Part shown: piece after piece, positions 1 to 8,983 of the stretch
How positions within the stretch are numbered: position 1 is the stretch's first letter
How the letters are laid out: each line of letters starts with the position of its first letter
Assembly: GCA_046756925.1 (NCBI GenBank)
Contig: JBHHXH010000030.1
Span: 1 to 29,646 of the forward strand
Source of the DNA: JAJDBU01 sp046756925
GTDB taxonomy: Bacteria > Nitrospirota > Nitrospiria > SBBL01 > JAADHI01
DNA length: 29,646 bases
Reading direction: 5' to 3'
Position numbers and translations under genes: made by a program
The notes under the pieces: generated by a model
Databases searched by the model: none
What the model saw: the letters and a program-made list of their open reading frames with translations, nothing else
What the model was told of the DNA's origin: nothing

Positions 1-10
1 AATACTGCGT

Positions 11-127
11 TCTCGGCGATTTTGCTCCTCACCGTACGGGTGAAGTACGCCTCGGTCGAAAAATCGCCTCGGGCCTTGTCTTTCGGACGACTTGACGGTT
101 TTCCCAAGATCAATTATTGATCTTGGG
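11..127. repeat. Palindromic non-coding stretch upstream of trpS
   Basis: This stretch holds nested inverted repeats. GGCGATTTT (15-23) pairs with AAAATCGCC (60-68) around an inner CGTAC (33-37) / GTACG (45-49) pair. Separately, CCCAAGATCAA (103-113) and TTGATCTTGGG (117-127) form a perfect 11-bp stem with a 3-base loop. Neither stem has a T-tract, so they are not convincing intrinsic terminators. The layout resembles an interspersed palindromic (REP-like) unit or the 3' end of a neighbouring transcription unit outside the window. I see no supported gene in 1-214. Confidence 0.4.
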
Positions 128-142
128 ATCGGCACTCTATTC

Positions 143-171
143 TTGACAGCCCTTCAACCAGACGCCATAAT
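143..171 (+). promoter_or_regulatory. Sigma70-type promoter of trpS
   Basis: A -35 hexamer TTGACA (143-148), a 17-bp spacer and a -10 hexamer CATAAT (166-171) lie 44 bases before the trpS start codon. Transcription would begin near 178. Confidence 0.6.
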
Positions 172-214
172 GGGTCCGCTTTATTCCTTTTTTCCGTAGG
201 AGACAGTCATCAAA

Positions 215-1228
215 ATGCAGAGAAGAAAGCGGATCCTCACCGGCGACCGGCCGACCGGCCGGCTTCACCTCGGTCATTATGTCGGATCGCTCGCCAACCG
301 GGTCAAATTACAGGACGATTACGAGACCTATATTCTCATCGCCGATATGCAGGCATTGACCGACCATTTTGAACACCCTGAAATCCTAAAAGAAAATATC
401 CGGGAGGTGGTCAAGGATTACCTCAGCGTCGGGATCGACCCCGAAAAAAGCACTCTCCTCGTCCAATCGTTGATCCCGGAGATCTCCGAATTGGCGCTTT
501 ACTACCTCAACCTTGTCACCGTCGCACGGCTCCAGAGAAACCCGACGGTCAAGGAGGAGATGAAACAAAAGGGATTCCAGAAGAACCTTCCGGCCGGTTT
601 TCTCATCTATCCGGTACACCAAGCGGCCGACATTACGGCCTTTCAAGCCGACCTGGTCCCCGTCGGTAAAGACCAGCTCCCGATGATCGAACAAACCAAC
701 GAAATCGTTCGCCGTTTTAACACCCTCTATAAAGACGTCATCACCGAGCCGGAGGGACTCGTCGGCGATATCGCCCGGCTCCCCGGCACCGACGGCAAAG
801 CGAAGATGAGCAAGAGCATCGGGAACACCATTTTCTTAGCGGACGACGCGAAGACCGTCAAGAAGAAAGTCATGCAGATGTATACCGACCCGACCCGGCT
901 TCGCGCCACCGATCCGGGACATGTCGAGGGCAATCCGGTCTTCACCTATCACGATGCCTTCAATCCGGACCAGGATGAAGTAGACGATTTAAAAGACCGC
1001 TATCGAAAAGGCAAGGTGGGGGATGTGGAGGTTAAAAGGCGGCTTTGCGAAGTCCTCAATCTGTTTCTTGACCCGATCCGTGAAAAACGCGCCGAGTATG
1101 AGGAGAAGGCAAATCGCATCGACGAACTATTGATGCTTGGAACAAGCCGCGCCCGGAAGGTGGCGCAAGAAACCCTCTCTCACGTCCGAAGCGCCATGCA
1201 GATCGACTACCCCTTTTATAAACCCTGA
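215..1228 (+). CDS. trpS: Tryptophanyl-tRNA synthetase
   Basis: This class I aminoacyl-tRNA synthetase charges tRNA-Trp with tryptophan in the cytosol. The 337-residue protein has the usual compact TrpRS length. The HIGH-type signature appears as HLGH at residues 18-21, following the GDRPTGRLH context typical of TrpRS, and the KMSKS loop is intact at 197-201. The ATG at 215 is preceded by GTAGGAG about 12 bases upstream, and a TTGACA/CATAAT promoter lies just before it. The gene appears monocistronic, since the next element (tRNA-Leu) is on the other strand. Identification is secure. Confidence 0.96.
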   Translation: MQRRKRILTGDRPTGRLHLGHYVGSLANRVKLQDDYETYILIADMQALTDHFEHPEILKENIREVVKDYLSVGIDPEKSTLLVQSLIPEISELALYYLNLVTVARLQRNPTVKEEMKQKGFQKNLPAGFLIYPVHQAADITAFQADLVPVGKDQLPMIEQTNEIVRRFNTLYKDVITEPEGLVGDIARLPGTDGKAKMSKSIGNTIFLADDAKTVKKKVMQMYTDPTRLRATDPGHVEGNPVFTYHDAFNPDQDEVDDLKDRYRKGKVGDVEVKRRLCEVLNLFLDPIREKRAEYEEKANRIDELLMLGTSRARKVAQETLSHVRSAMQIDYPFYKP

Positions 1229-1351
1229 CTGCAGCCCATCCACGCTCCTCACTTCTTAAATGAAAAAATCGGCTTTCGGTATAGATCGTCTGACGATCGG
1301 TGGGGGGGGGATGGGAGCAGTCCTGCCTGGTAGATTTACGGAAGTCAGCGA

Positions 1352-1440
1352 TGGTGCCGGAGGCCGGAATCGAACCGGCACGCGCCTTACGGTGCGAGGG
1401 ATTTTAAGTCCCTTGCGTCTACCAATTCCGCCACTCCGGC
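1352..1440 (-). tRNA. tRNA-Leu (anticodon UAA)
   Basis: On the minus strand, acceptor stem GCCGGAG (1440-1434) pairs with CTCCGGC (1362-1356). The discriminator base is A (1355) and the CCA end is encoded (1354-1352). The D-arm region reads TGGCGGAATTGGTAGACGC, typical of tRNA-Leu. The anticodon loop CTTAAAA gives UAA, reading UUA codons. The 89-base length includes the long variable arm of class II tRNAs, and the T-arm GGTTCGATTCC is standard. Confidence 0.96.
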
Positions 1441-1481
1441 TTCGTGTTTTCGGGAAAATCCCACCGAAATCGAGTAGGCCC

Positions 1482-1511
1482 CTTATAGCAGTTTTACAAA
1501 TTCTCCGTCAA
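1482..1511 (-). promoter_or_regulatory. Promoter of tRNA-Leu
   Basis: Read on the minus strand, TTGACG (1511-1506), an 18-bp spacer and TATAAG (1487-1482) lie about 42 bases upstream of the mature tRNA 5' end. This spacing fits a sigma70 promoter with a short 5' leader. Confidence 0.5.
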
Positions 1512-1571
1512 GATCGGGAAGGGCCGTCCGGAACGTGTCGCGGATAATCAGGACGAAAAAGGATGTCGATG

Positions 1572-1934
1572 TTATCTTAACAGGATCGTTCCCCACACAA
1601 AAAGCGCGCTGACAATCGATAGCATCACCGCCGCCGATCCCACATCCTTCGCTTTTTTCGAGAGATCGTGCACCTCCCCGCCGATTCGATTGATGGCGGT
1701 TTCCACCGCCGTATTCAACAGCTCGACAATCAGCACCATCAAAAGGCTTCCAACCAACAGGATGATCTCAATGTGCGTTTTGCCAATCCAAAGGGCAACG
1801 GGCGCAAGGAAAATAAAAAAGAACAGCTCTTGCCGAAAGGCCAACTCGTCTTGAACCGCCCGACGAAAGCCCGCAAAAGACCACCGAATGGCAAAAATAA
1901 GATGAGTGAACCCGGAATGTTTCGTTTCATTCAC
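1572..1934 (-). CDS. dgkA: Diacylglycerol kinase, prokaryotic DgkA type
   Basis: This small integral membrane kinase phosphorylates diacylglycerol (or undecaprenol) at the inner membrane. The 120-residue protein has the family signature ELLNTAVE (71-78) followed by HDLSKKAKDVGSAAV (from 89), which carry the catalytic and metal-binding acidic residues. Three hydrophobic helices are visible at about 37-50, 55-72 and 99-118. The start used is GTG at 1934. No strong ribosome binding site is seen, so the exact start is uncertain. It lies 189 bases downstream of the ammonium transporter gene on the same strand. Whether it makes phospholipid or undecaprenyl phosphate cannot be told from sequence alone. 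Confidence 0.93.
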   Translation of the reverse strand: MNETKHSGFTHLIFAIRWSFAGFRRAVQDELAFRQELFFFIFLAPVALWIGKTHIEIILLVGSLLMVLIVELLNTAVETAINRIGGEVHDLSKKAKDVGSAAVMLSIVSALFVWGTILLR

Positions 1935-2123
1935 AATATGCTTACTGGGTCCGGCAATCTTTTCATGGATGGAGGACGTTCACCGGCCCCTCATCCTTCT
2001 ATGTGGATTGACTGAGAAAAAAAGCGATGGATTTGGACGGCAGGTAATTCGTGAGCATAAGACAAAAGACAATCCAAATCCCTACGTCATCCGAAAACAG
2101 ATCACCGCTGGCCCACGCGCCCT

Positions 2124-3443
2124 TTATTGCGGATTCACCTGGAAACCGTTGTAGGCTTCCACGCCGTGTTCTCCAAGATCCAAGCCCTCTCGCTCTTCCG
2201 CCTCCGAGACACGAATGCCCATCGTGCTTTTTAGTACGAAAAAGAAGAGGTACGCGGCGGGAAAACAGGCGATGCCATAGGCGACAACCCCCACCAGCTG
2301 CACCCATAGCTTATGGTCGGGATTGACACTGAAAATTCCGACCGCCAGGGTTCCCCACATACCGCACACGAGGTGGACGGAGAGCGCGCCGACCGGATCG
2401 TCTATCTTGATCTTGTCGAAAACGATCACCGAAAAAACGACGATCACACCCGAGACCAGCCCAATGATAATGGAGGCGGTCACGGAAATCGTATCCGCCC
2501 CCGCGGTGACCCCCACCAAGCCGGCAAGGCTGCCGTTTAAGATCATCGAAAGGTCCGGTTTGCCTTGCACAACCCAGGAGCATATCATGGCGCCGATCAC
2601 CCCGGCGGCAGCCGCTAAACTCGTCGTCACGAACACAAGCGACACCAAGGCCGGATCCGCGGAAAGCACCGAACCCCCATTGAACCCAAACCAGCCCAGC
2701 CACAGCAGAAACACACCGATGGTCGCCAGGGGCATGCTGTGGGGCAAAACCGGCCTGATCTCTCCATCGACATATTTCCCAAGCCGCGGGCCCAATAAGA
2801 TGACGCCGGCCAAGGCCGCCCAACCGCCGACACTGTGCACCAAGGTCGAACCGGCGAAGTCGTAGAATCCCATCTGGTCGAGCCACCCCCCTCCCCATTT
2901 CCACGACCCGGTGATGGGGTAGACGATCGCCACATACAGGGTCGAAAAGATGAGAAAGCTGCTCAATCGAACCCGCTCGGCCACCGCACCCGACACGATC
3001 GTTGCCGCGGTGGCCGCAAACATCGCCTGAAAAATAAAATCGGTGTAATAAGTATAGGCGCCGTCCGCATAGGCAATCAAGCCCGCGTCTCCCGGCGGAT
3101 TGCTCAAGCCGATTCCCGCAAAACCGATCCACCCGTTGAAATCTCCGGGATACATCAGGCTGAAACCCACGACGGTATAGCTTAACAATCCGATCGAAAC
3201 GATCGCCGTGTTTTTAAATAGGATATTATTCGTGTTTTTTGCACGGGTCAGACCCGATTCGAGGGTGGCAAAACCCAAGTGCATGATAAACACCAAAAAG
3301 GTCGCGACGAGCATCCAGGTGTTGTTGACGGTGAACATCTCCTGTGACACGCCCTTAGCAAATAAGGGGGGCGCCGAAGCAATAAATAGGACAGCGAATA
3401 CCAAGAACACGGAACCGAATTTGACCATGGCGCGGGACATCAT
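2124..3443 (-). CDS. amt: Ammonium transporter (Amt family)
   Basis: This polytopic inner-membrane channel conducts ammonia/ammonium. I chose the ATG at 3443 (439 residues) because AGGAGGT sits just upstream; a second in-frame ATG at 3440 is equally well placed. The longer open frame to 3545 runs across the likely promoter. After a signal-peptide-like segment (about residues 8-30) the Amt core starts with FATLESGLTRAKN. Both channel histidines are visible, in STLVHSVGGWAALAG and GALSVHLVCGMWGTLAVG. The C-terminal tail carries the short regulatory region expected to contact a GlnK/PII protein, but no glnK is adjacent, which is unusual for the family. Confidence 0.95.
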   Translation of the reverse strand: MMSRAMVKFGSVFLVFAVLFIASAPPLFAKGVSQEMFTVNNTWMLVATFLVFIMHLGFATLESGLTRAKNTNNILFKNTAIVSIGLLSYTVVGFSLMYPGDFNGWIGFAGIGLSNPPGDAGLIAYADGAYTYYTDFIFQAMFAATAATIVSGAVAERVRLSSFLIFSTLYVAIVYPITGSWKWGGGWLDQMGFYDFAGSTLVHSVGGWAALAGVILLGPRLGKYVDGEIRPVLPHSMPLATIGVFLLWLGWFGFNGGSVLSADPALVSLVFVTTSLAAAAGVIGAMICSWVVQGKPDLSMILNGSLAGLVGVTAGADTISVTASIIIGLVSGVIVVFSVIVFDKIKIDDPVGALSVHLVCGMWGTLAVGIFSVNPDHKLWVQLVGVVAYGIACFPAAYLFFFVLKSTMGIRVSEAEEREGLDLGEHGVEAYNGFQVNPQ

Positions 3444-3517
3444 TCCACCTCCTGACTCGTCAAGAAACAATCGTCTGAACAACAAGGGAATTTCAGGGAG
3501 CTTTCCTCCCTCGGAGG

Positions 3518-3545
3518 AGTATAGGGGCTTCATTCGATATTGCAA
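3518..3545 (-). promoter_or_regulatory. Putative promoter of amt
   Basis: On the minus strand TTGCAA (3545-3540), a 16-bp spacer and TATACT (3523-3518) lie about 75 bases upstream of the chosen amt start. The leader also contains a small CCTCC/GGAGG stem (3505-3517). No sigma54 -24/-12 (GG...GC) element was seen, so nitrogen control through RpoN is not supported here. Confidence 0.4.
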
Positions 3546-3554
3546 GAAAAAAAA

Positions 3555-6359
3555 TCATTCCAAGACCCGCTCCTTGCAATGATGGGCGATTTCCTTTCGG
3601 GCCAGGTCTCGGATCCGGACAATCTCCCGCCAATCCCGATCTTGTGGAACGATCGGCGGTCCAACCCGGATCCGGACCCGTCTTCGACGGGGCAGCCATT
3701 GATTGTCCCTCAACAACTGGCGTGAACCTTCCAAAGAAACGGGAAAGACCGGCGCACCCGTCTCCACAGCCGCCTTAAAAGCCCCCAATTTAAATGGCCG
3801 AAGTCCTGCCGTGGCGCGGAAAGTGCCCTCCGGAAAAATCAACACACGGCCGCCTTCTCGAAGGATGGACACGATCGCTTCCATTTCGGAAGTCCCCTTG
3901 CTCACATCCCGACGATCGACGGTGATGTGACCGCCCATCCGGAGAAAACCGCGAAGGATCGGGACCTTCAGCAGCTCTTGTTTCGCAACAAAGCGCACCC
4001 CCACCGGCAAGACCGCCGTCAACAACAGCGCATCGGCGTAGCTTGCGTGGTTTGCAACCATAACGGACGGACCCGTCTTCTCAAAAATTCCCTCCACCGA
4101 AACATGGGGAAAGAGACCGGCCAATCTCAAGAAAAGCCGGGCCCCCTTCCTGACCATGCCTCCCGCCCATTCATCGGGTAGAAATCGAAGCATGCCACGA
4201 AGCAACAGCAAGTGCGGTGTTAAGAGCGCAGCGAGGTAGACTCCGTAGAAAACCCGGCCGACGGCGTGAACGCCCCTTCGAAACCAACGCCAAAGGGAAG
4301 CGGCAGCCAAGCGGGTCAGCTGCATTCCGACACGACGTCTTTTGGACAGCCGGCCTTCAAGATAGGCTGCACGGGACCTCGACCTTGCGATTTTACCGCT
4401 GGATGTCTTCGGGATGCTTCCCGGTATGGCCAGAAAAACTTGGTCCGCCGGCATGCCAAGGGTTTCGACCAAAGCCGCGTGAATTGCGTCGACGATTTCA
4501 GAACGGATGGCCTCCTGTGTCTGTCGCGTCTCCGCCACGACCACGAGTTTTTCGGTGCCGGCCGCCGAATCCGGCACCCCGAAGGCCGCCACGCAACCCT
4601 TCCGCACCCCGGAAATATTTTCGGCCACGCTCTCGATATCGTGCGGATGCAGGTTGCGTCCCCCCTTGATGATCAAGTCTTTCTGGCGGCCGGTAATAAA
4701 GAGATCGCCGTCGGCGATGTAAGCCAGATCTCCGGAAACCAGCCAACCGTCCTGAAAGAGTGCAGCGTTGGCCTCCGGGTTCCGATAATATCCGGAGGTA
4801 CATGAAGGACCTCGAAAAATCAGGGTGCCCTCGATCCGATCGGAAACGGGATTCCCCATCTCGTCGACAATACGGATCTCGTGTCCGGGAAGGGGACGGC
4901 CGCACGACACGAAGGAAAGTGCGGCCGTCTCAGACGCATCGGCGGGAATGGCTTCCCGGTCTCGTTCAAAGCGCTCCCGGGAAACACGATCGATCCTCGG
5001 CGGCGCCCCAAGCTGGGGGAAGGCCAGTCCGACGGAGGCCTCCGCCATGCCATACACCGGAAAATGGGTCTCCGCGCGAAAACCGTAGGGGGCGAAGCGT
5101 TTTGTAAATCGATCCAAGGTTTCCGGTTTGACCGGTTCGGCGCCATTTAAGGCGATGCGCCATGAACCGAGGTCCAAACCTTCAATCGCCGCGTCCCTGA
5201 TTTTTCCGGCGCAGACTTCATAAGCAAAGTTGGGGGCGGGTGAAATCGTCGCGCGATGGCTATGGATGGCCCAAAGCCAACGCTCCGGCCGGCTTAGAAA
5301 AGCAAAGGGCGGAAGAATCGTCACCGGTATCCCATAATACAGCGGCAAGAACCAGGCCCCGATCAGACCCATATCGTGATAAAGGGGCAGCCAGCTGACG
5401 CCGGCGTCCTCGGGACGGACCTGAAGCGCCTGGCCGATGCTCCGGATATTGGCAATGAGGTTTCGATGTGTCAGCAGCACACCCTTTGGATCGCCCGTGC
5501 TTCCGGACGTATATTGGATCAAGGCCGGATCGCTCTCTTTGGCAAAGGGCTGGTGCATTGCAACTTCACCGTCCGCACCACTGAGATCTTTCGCCGTTAT
5601 CACCGTCCGCAGAGCGGGCAGATGCGATCTTAAAAGCTGGGCCAGGCCTTCGACCGCTTGAAACGCAACCAAGAACACCACCTCCGCATTTCGGAGGATC
5701 CTGGTTTGCCGACGCGCATATTCCTCGATCCGGTCGGGTCGGAACGGCGGGTATACAGGCACGGGGATTCCGCCCGCAAAAAGCACACCGAAAAAAGTTT
5801 CAAAGAAACTCCGATCGGTCGGCAGCATCAAGGCCACGGTCTCCCCCGGCAGGAGTCCCCATGCCTGAAGACGCCGCGCAATGCCCTGGGCGCCTTTGAA
5901 TAGGTCACCATAAGTCACGACGGTTTCTTCCTCCGTTTCAGAAGGCAGATAGATATGGGGCCGGTCCGGATAGGCCTCCGCTTTCCGACTGAGCGCCTCA
6001 CACAATGTCGAAGCGGGTTGCATGGGAAAGGCCAGCCCTTCTAAGGCCGGGACCGATGCGTAATAACGCTTCGTCTCTAATGGGGCAGCCTTCATGACAA
6101 GGCGCGCCAATTCCCTCGGTGTTTGGGCCTCTGCGATGGTCGTATCTGGGAGGGAAATCGAAAAAGCCGCCTCGATCCGAATAAGGAGTTCGACCCGCTC
6201 CAGACTTCCCAGACCGAGATCGCGTTCAAAACCGGCCCCGGGAGACAGCTGCGAAACGGCGCGATGGAGCCCGCTCTCCACCAGCAATGCGCGGATAATA
6301 CCCAGCACCTCGGCTTCGATACCCTGTGCTTCAAGCCCGGATTTTTTCAAAGAGGTCAT
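3555..6359 (-). CDS. ACP / fatty acyl-AMP ligase / PlsC acyltransferase fusion
   Basis: The 934-residue protein has three parts. Residues 1-90 form an acyl-carrier domain with phosphopantetheine serine S52 in LGLGSLERV. Residues 110-670 form an acyl-adenylating domain with YTSGSTGDPKG (283-293), SWLPLYHDMGLIG (322-334), YGMAE (436-440), GRQKD (557-561) and the C-terminal lysine of KTSSGK (651-656); this motif set resembles fatty acyl-AMP ligases rather than CoA ligases. Residues 740-910 form a PlsC-type acyltransferase with HASYAD (771-776, HX4D) and FPEGT (842-846). The likely reaction is activation of a free fatty acid as acyl-AMP, loading onto the fused ACP, and transfer to a lysophospholipid or other acceptor. 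This resembles Aas with a different domain order. The start is fixed by AGGAGGAG before the ATG. The acceptor is inference. Confidence 0.9.
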   Translation of the reverse strand: MTSLKKSGLEAQGIEAEVLGIIRALLVESGLHRAVSQLSPGAGFERDLGLGSLERVELLIRIEAAFSISLPDTTIAEAQTPRELARLVMKAAPLETKRYYASVPALEGLAFPMQPASTLCEALSRKAEAYPDRPHIYLPSETEEETVVTYGDLFKGAQGIARRLQAWGLLPGETVALMLPTDRSFFETFFGVLFAGGIPVPVYPPFRPDRIEEYARRQTRILRNAEVVFLVAFQAVEGLAQLLRSHLPALRTVITAKDLSGADGEVAMHQPFAKESDPALIQYTSGSTGDPKGVLLTHRNLIANIRSIGQALQVRPEDAGVSWLPLYHDMGLIGAWFLPLYYGIPVTILPPFAFLSRPERWLWAIHSHRATISPAPNFAYEVCAGKIRDAAIEGLDLGSWRIALNGAEPVKPETLDRFTKRFAPYGFRAETHFPVYGMAEASVGLAFPQLGAPPRIDRVSRERFERDREAIPADASETAALSFVSCGRPLPGHEIRIVDEMGNPVSDRIEGTLIFRGPSCTSGYYRNPEANAALFQDGWLVSGDLAYIADGDLFITGRQKDLIIKGGRNLHPHDIESVAENISGVRKGCVAAFGVPDSAAGTEKLVVVAETRQTQEAIRSEIVDAIHAALVETLGMPADQVFLAIPGSIPKTSSGKIARSRSRAAYLEGRLSKRRRVGMQLTRLAAASLWRWFRRGVHAVGRVFYGVYLAALLTPHLLLLRGMLRFLPDEWAGGMVRKGARLFLRLAGLFPHVSVEGIFEKTGPSVMVANHASYADALLLTAVLPVGVRFVAKQELLKVPILRGFLRMGGHITVDRRDVSKGTSEMEAIVSILREGGRVLIFPEGTFRATAGLRPFKLGAFKAAVETGAPVFPVSLEGSRQLLRDNQWLPRRRRVRIRVGPPIVPQDRDWREIVRIRDLARKEIAHHCKERVLE

Positions 6360-6403
6360 GCGCCTCTCCTCCTGACATGCTGAAATACTCGGAATACAAT
6401 AGT

Positions 6404-6433
6404 ATTCTATGCCTCAATCAGGGTTTATATCAA
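6404..6433 (-). promoter_or_regulatory. Putative promoter of the acyl-AMP ligase fusion gene
   Basis: On the minus strand TTGATA (6433-6428), an 18-bp spacer and TAGAAT (6409-6404) lie about 45 bases before the ATG at 6359. Confidence 0.45.
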
Positions 6434-6582
6434 AGTCCCACCCGCCTGAGCCAGCCCTTCTACGATCGTCCCGGCCCGATTTCGCATCGGTGACATACAA
6501 AGCGCGTTATCGGATACCGGCATCAACCGGCCCTTCAACCGGCCCTTCGTTGACTTTCCCCGGCATTTGCGGTTAAGAATAG

Positions 6583-8019
6583 ATGATTCCAAATCGTCCG
6601 GTCGCATCCATGCCTTTCGCTTCAGAGCTGTCCAAAAGAAAATGGTTGTTCATCGGCCTTTTCATAGGGGCCATCCTGCTGTCGATTCCAACACCGAAAG
6701 GACTCACACCGGTGGGCATGCGCGCCTTGTCCCTGGTGGTCGTTGCCTTCCTCTTTTTTATGACGGAACCGATTCCCCTACCCGCCGTCGCCCTTTTTAT
6801 CGCCATCTCCGAAGTCATCCTCGGACTGGCGGAACCAACCGCCGTCGCCCAATCGTTTATGAGCGATTCGATCTTTTTTATCATGGGTTCGCTCATGATT
6901 GCGACGGCCCTGGTCAAACAAAATCTCGATAAACGGATCGCGCTGGCCATCGTTCGGATCACCGGTCCGCGCGCCGACCGGGTCATCCTGGGACTCGTCA
7001 CCGTCTCGGCCCTGCTTTCATCCTTTATCGGGGAACACAGCGTTGCGGCCATGATGCTCCCGGTCGGGGTCGCGCTCATCAATTTTACGGCGCGCGACCC
7101 GCGCAGCATCAAAAACCTCTCGATCGCCATTCTACTTTCCATTGCCTATGGGGCCATGGTCGCCGGCATTGGAACCCCCTCCGGGGGCGCGCGTAACGCC
7201 ATTATGTTGGCTTATTGGGATGAACTCTTCGATATCGATATTACTTATTTTACGTGGATAAAACTTGCCTATCCCATTATTTTTCTCGAGATCCCCGTCA
7301 TTGCCCTCATCATCTACCGCACGTTTTTGCCGGAGAAAAAAAACCTCTCCCGCGCCATTGCGGGCTTGAGAAAAAACGTGCGGGAGGGAGGCAGCATGAC
7401 CCCGCAGGACTGGGTGACGGTCGGCATCTTTCTTTCGACGGTGTTGATGTGGCTGACGATTTCCGATACAATCGGTCTCGGCATCACGGCGCTGATCGGA
7501 GTGCTTTTATTTCTCGTCGCGGGCGTGGTGCGTTGGGAAGACCTCAATAACAATGTCAATTGGGGAATCATCTTAGTCTATGGGGGAGCCATCTCTTTAG
7601 GGGTTGTCATGAAACGGACGGGCGTTGCCGAGTGGGTTTCCCTTTCGTTTCTAAGATGGATGGAACCCATCGGCATCCATGAAGGGCTTCCGCTTCTGAC
7701 GGCGATCAGCCTGATGACCCTGTTCTTGGCGTCCTTTATCAGCAGCGGCGCCACCGTCGGCATGCTGGGTCCGATTACGCTCAACATTGCGCATCTCTCC
7801 GGCACATCGATCGTTGCAGCCGGATTTGTTACCGTGATCTCTTCTTCCTTTAGTTTCCTCACCCCGGTTGCCTCACCCGCCTGTAACATCATGTACGGAA
7901 GCGGCTACCTGAAGCGAAGTCATTTTTTGAGAGCCGGATGGAAATTAGTCATGGTCTCGTTTCTGATGATCTTGCTGATAAGCGGCGGGTATTGGGGTTT
8001 TTGGGGCTTGTTATTTTAA
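6583..8019 (+). CDS. DASS/SLC13-family anion transporter
   Basis: This 478-residue polytopic membrane protein has the length and about 11-12 hydrophobic segments expected of divalent anion:sodium symporters (dicarboxylates, sulfate). The fold is recognised from LTPVGMRALSLVVVAFLFF near the N-terminus, FMTEPIPLPAVAL, and the two re-entrant hairpin regions. The hairpin motifs are not canonical: SFIGEHSVAAMMLP stands where SNTAT-like residues usually occur, and GTPSGGARNAI replaces the usual GTPPN form. Substrate is therefore not predicted. The ATG at 6583 has no strong ribosome binding site, and an in-frame ATG at 6610 is an alternative. A universal stress protein gene follows four bases downstream, so the two are probably co-transcribed. 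Confidence 0.85.
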   Translation: MIPNRPVASMPFASELSKRKWLFIGLFIGAILLSIPTPKGLTPVGMRALSLVVVAFLFFMTEPIPLPAVALFIAISEVILGLAEPTAVAQSFMSDSIFFIMGSLMIATALVKQNLDKRIALAIVRITGPRADRVILGLVTVSALLSSFIGEHSVAAMMLPVGVALINFTARDPRSIKNLSIAILLSIAYGAMVAGIGTPSGGARNAIMLAYWDELFDIDITYFTWIKLAYPIIFLEIPVIALIIYRTFLPEKKNLSRAIAGLRKNVREGGSMTPQDWVTVGIFLSTVLMWLTISDTIGLGITALIGVLLFLVAGVVRWEDLNNNVNWGIILVYGGAISLGVVMKRTGVAEWVSLSFLRWMEPIGIHEGLPLLTAISLMTLFLASFISSGATVGMLGPITLNIAHLSGTSIVAAGFVTVISSSFSFLTPVASPACNIMYGSGYLKRSHFLRAGWKLVMVSFLMILLISGGYWGFWGLLF

Positions 8020-8023
8020 AAAA

Positions 8024-8962
8024 ATGAAATTTTTAATGTGCACAGATGGCGAGGAATATGCCGAAGCGGCCATCCGATTCGGGGGCAAATTGGCAAAGGA
8101 GATGAATGCCGATGTCAGCATTCTCCATATTCGTCCTCCGGTTTCCGCCAGCAATCGGGTCCAATTGACGACAGCCAGAAAAAAACTGGGAGAATGGAAT
8201 TTCGACATCCCCGGCGTTGAATTCCTCCTGCGGGCTAAGGAAATCCTCGCGGACATCGGCTTAACTCGATCGAAACCGCCGAACGAAGCGTCGGTCGGCC
8301 ATGCCTTTCGAGTCGATGTGGACGGCGCAACGGAACTCCACCTCATTGGACAGCACGGGGCACTCGTCCGTCTTCGACTCCGGGAGGGCCACCCCGTCGA
8401 GGAAATCCTTGAAGAGGCGGACTTAGGAGATTACGATTTAATCATTGTCGGGTCACGGGGCCATCAAGGGATATCCAGATATTTTGTCGGAAGCACCGCG
8501 CTTCGGGTCGCCGATCTGGCGGCCTGCAGTGTGCTCATTGCGAAGAATATACGGGAAGACGATAATTTTCTCCTCTGCACCGATGGATCCCGTCTTTCGG
8601 AACGGGCGGAGATCGTCGGAGCGGAAATGGCGCAAGTACTGGGGGCGAAGATGACGGTGCTTTCCGTGGCGGAGGAGGAGGCGCAATTTGAAGATGCCAC
8701 GAAGTTGACCCGCCGTGCCGACATGATTCTGGCGCAGTTGGGGGTCGAGGTCAAAAAAAAGGTCCGCGTCGGCCGGCCTTCCGAGGAAATCATCGATGAA
8801 GCAAAAGACCACGACATCGTCGTCATGGGCTCGAGCGGCAGTTCCGCCGTTCGAAAATTTTTTCTCGGGAGCACCCCGCTCAAGGTCATCGAATATGGCG
8901 TCTGTCCTGTCCTTGTCGTTCGCGAAAAACGGGGAAAGATTGCCTTGCAAGTCACAAACTAA
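8024..8962 (+). CDS. Tandem universal stress protein (two UspA domains)
   Basis: The 312-residue protein carries two Usp domains. The first starts MKFLMCTDGEEYAE and ends in GSRGHQG...VGSTALRVADLAACSVLI. It has a longer than usual insert (about residues 45-110) between its early strands. The second starts FLLCTDGSRLSERAE and ends in MGSSGSSAVRKFFLGSTPLKVIEYGVCPVLVV. Both match the G-x2-G-x9-GS/T nucleotide-binding signature, so ATP binding is expected. The gene begins 4 bases after the DASS transporter stop, suggesting a role in regulating or supporting that transporter, as for other Usp-transporter gene pairs. This link is inference. Confidence 0.88.
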   Translation: MKFLMCTDGEEYAEAAIRFGGKLAKEMNADVSILHIRPPVSASNRVQLTTARKKLGEWNFDIPGVEFLLRAKEILADIGLTRSKPPNEASVGHAFRVDVDGATELHLIGQHGALVRLRLREGHPVEEILEEADLGDYDLIIVGSRGHQGISRYFVGSTALRVADLAACSVLIAKNIREDDNFLLCTDGSRLSERAEIVGAEMAQVLGAKMTVLSVAEEEAQFEDATKLTRRADMILAQLGVEVKKKVRVGRPSEEIIDEAKDHDIVVMGSSGSSAVRKFFLGSTPLKVIEYGVCPVLVVREKRGKIALQVTN

Positions 8963-8983
8963 ATGCATATATAAGGAGAAGAA

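Noticed and set aside
1284..1310. Terminator of tRNA-Leu (GATCGTC/GACGATC hairpin plus G-run)
   Set aside because: The loop is too tight and there is no T-tract on the minus strand. It is only a short palindrome beside a nine-G homopolymer.
1260..1547. 95-codon plus-strand open frame
   Set aside because: It reads across the whole tRNA-Leu gene on the opposite strand and has no protein-like features.
2311..3132. 273-codon minus-strand open frame
   Set aside because: It is an alternate frame of the ammonium transporter gene, whose membrane protein reading is unambiguous.
3444..3554. Sigma54 promoter for amt
   Set aside because: No GG-N10-GC element at suitable spacing; a sigma70-like pair fits better.
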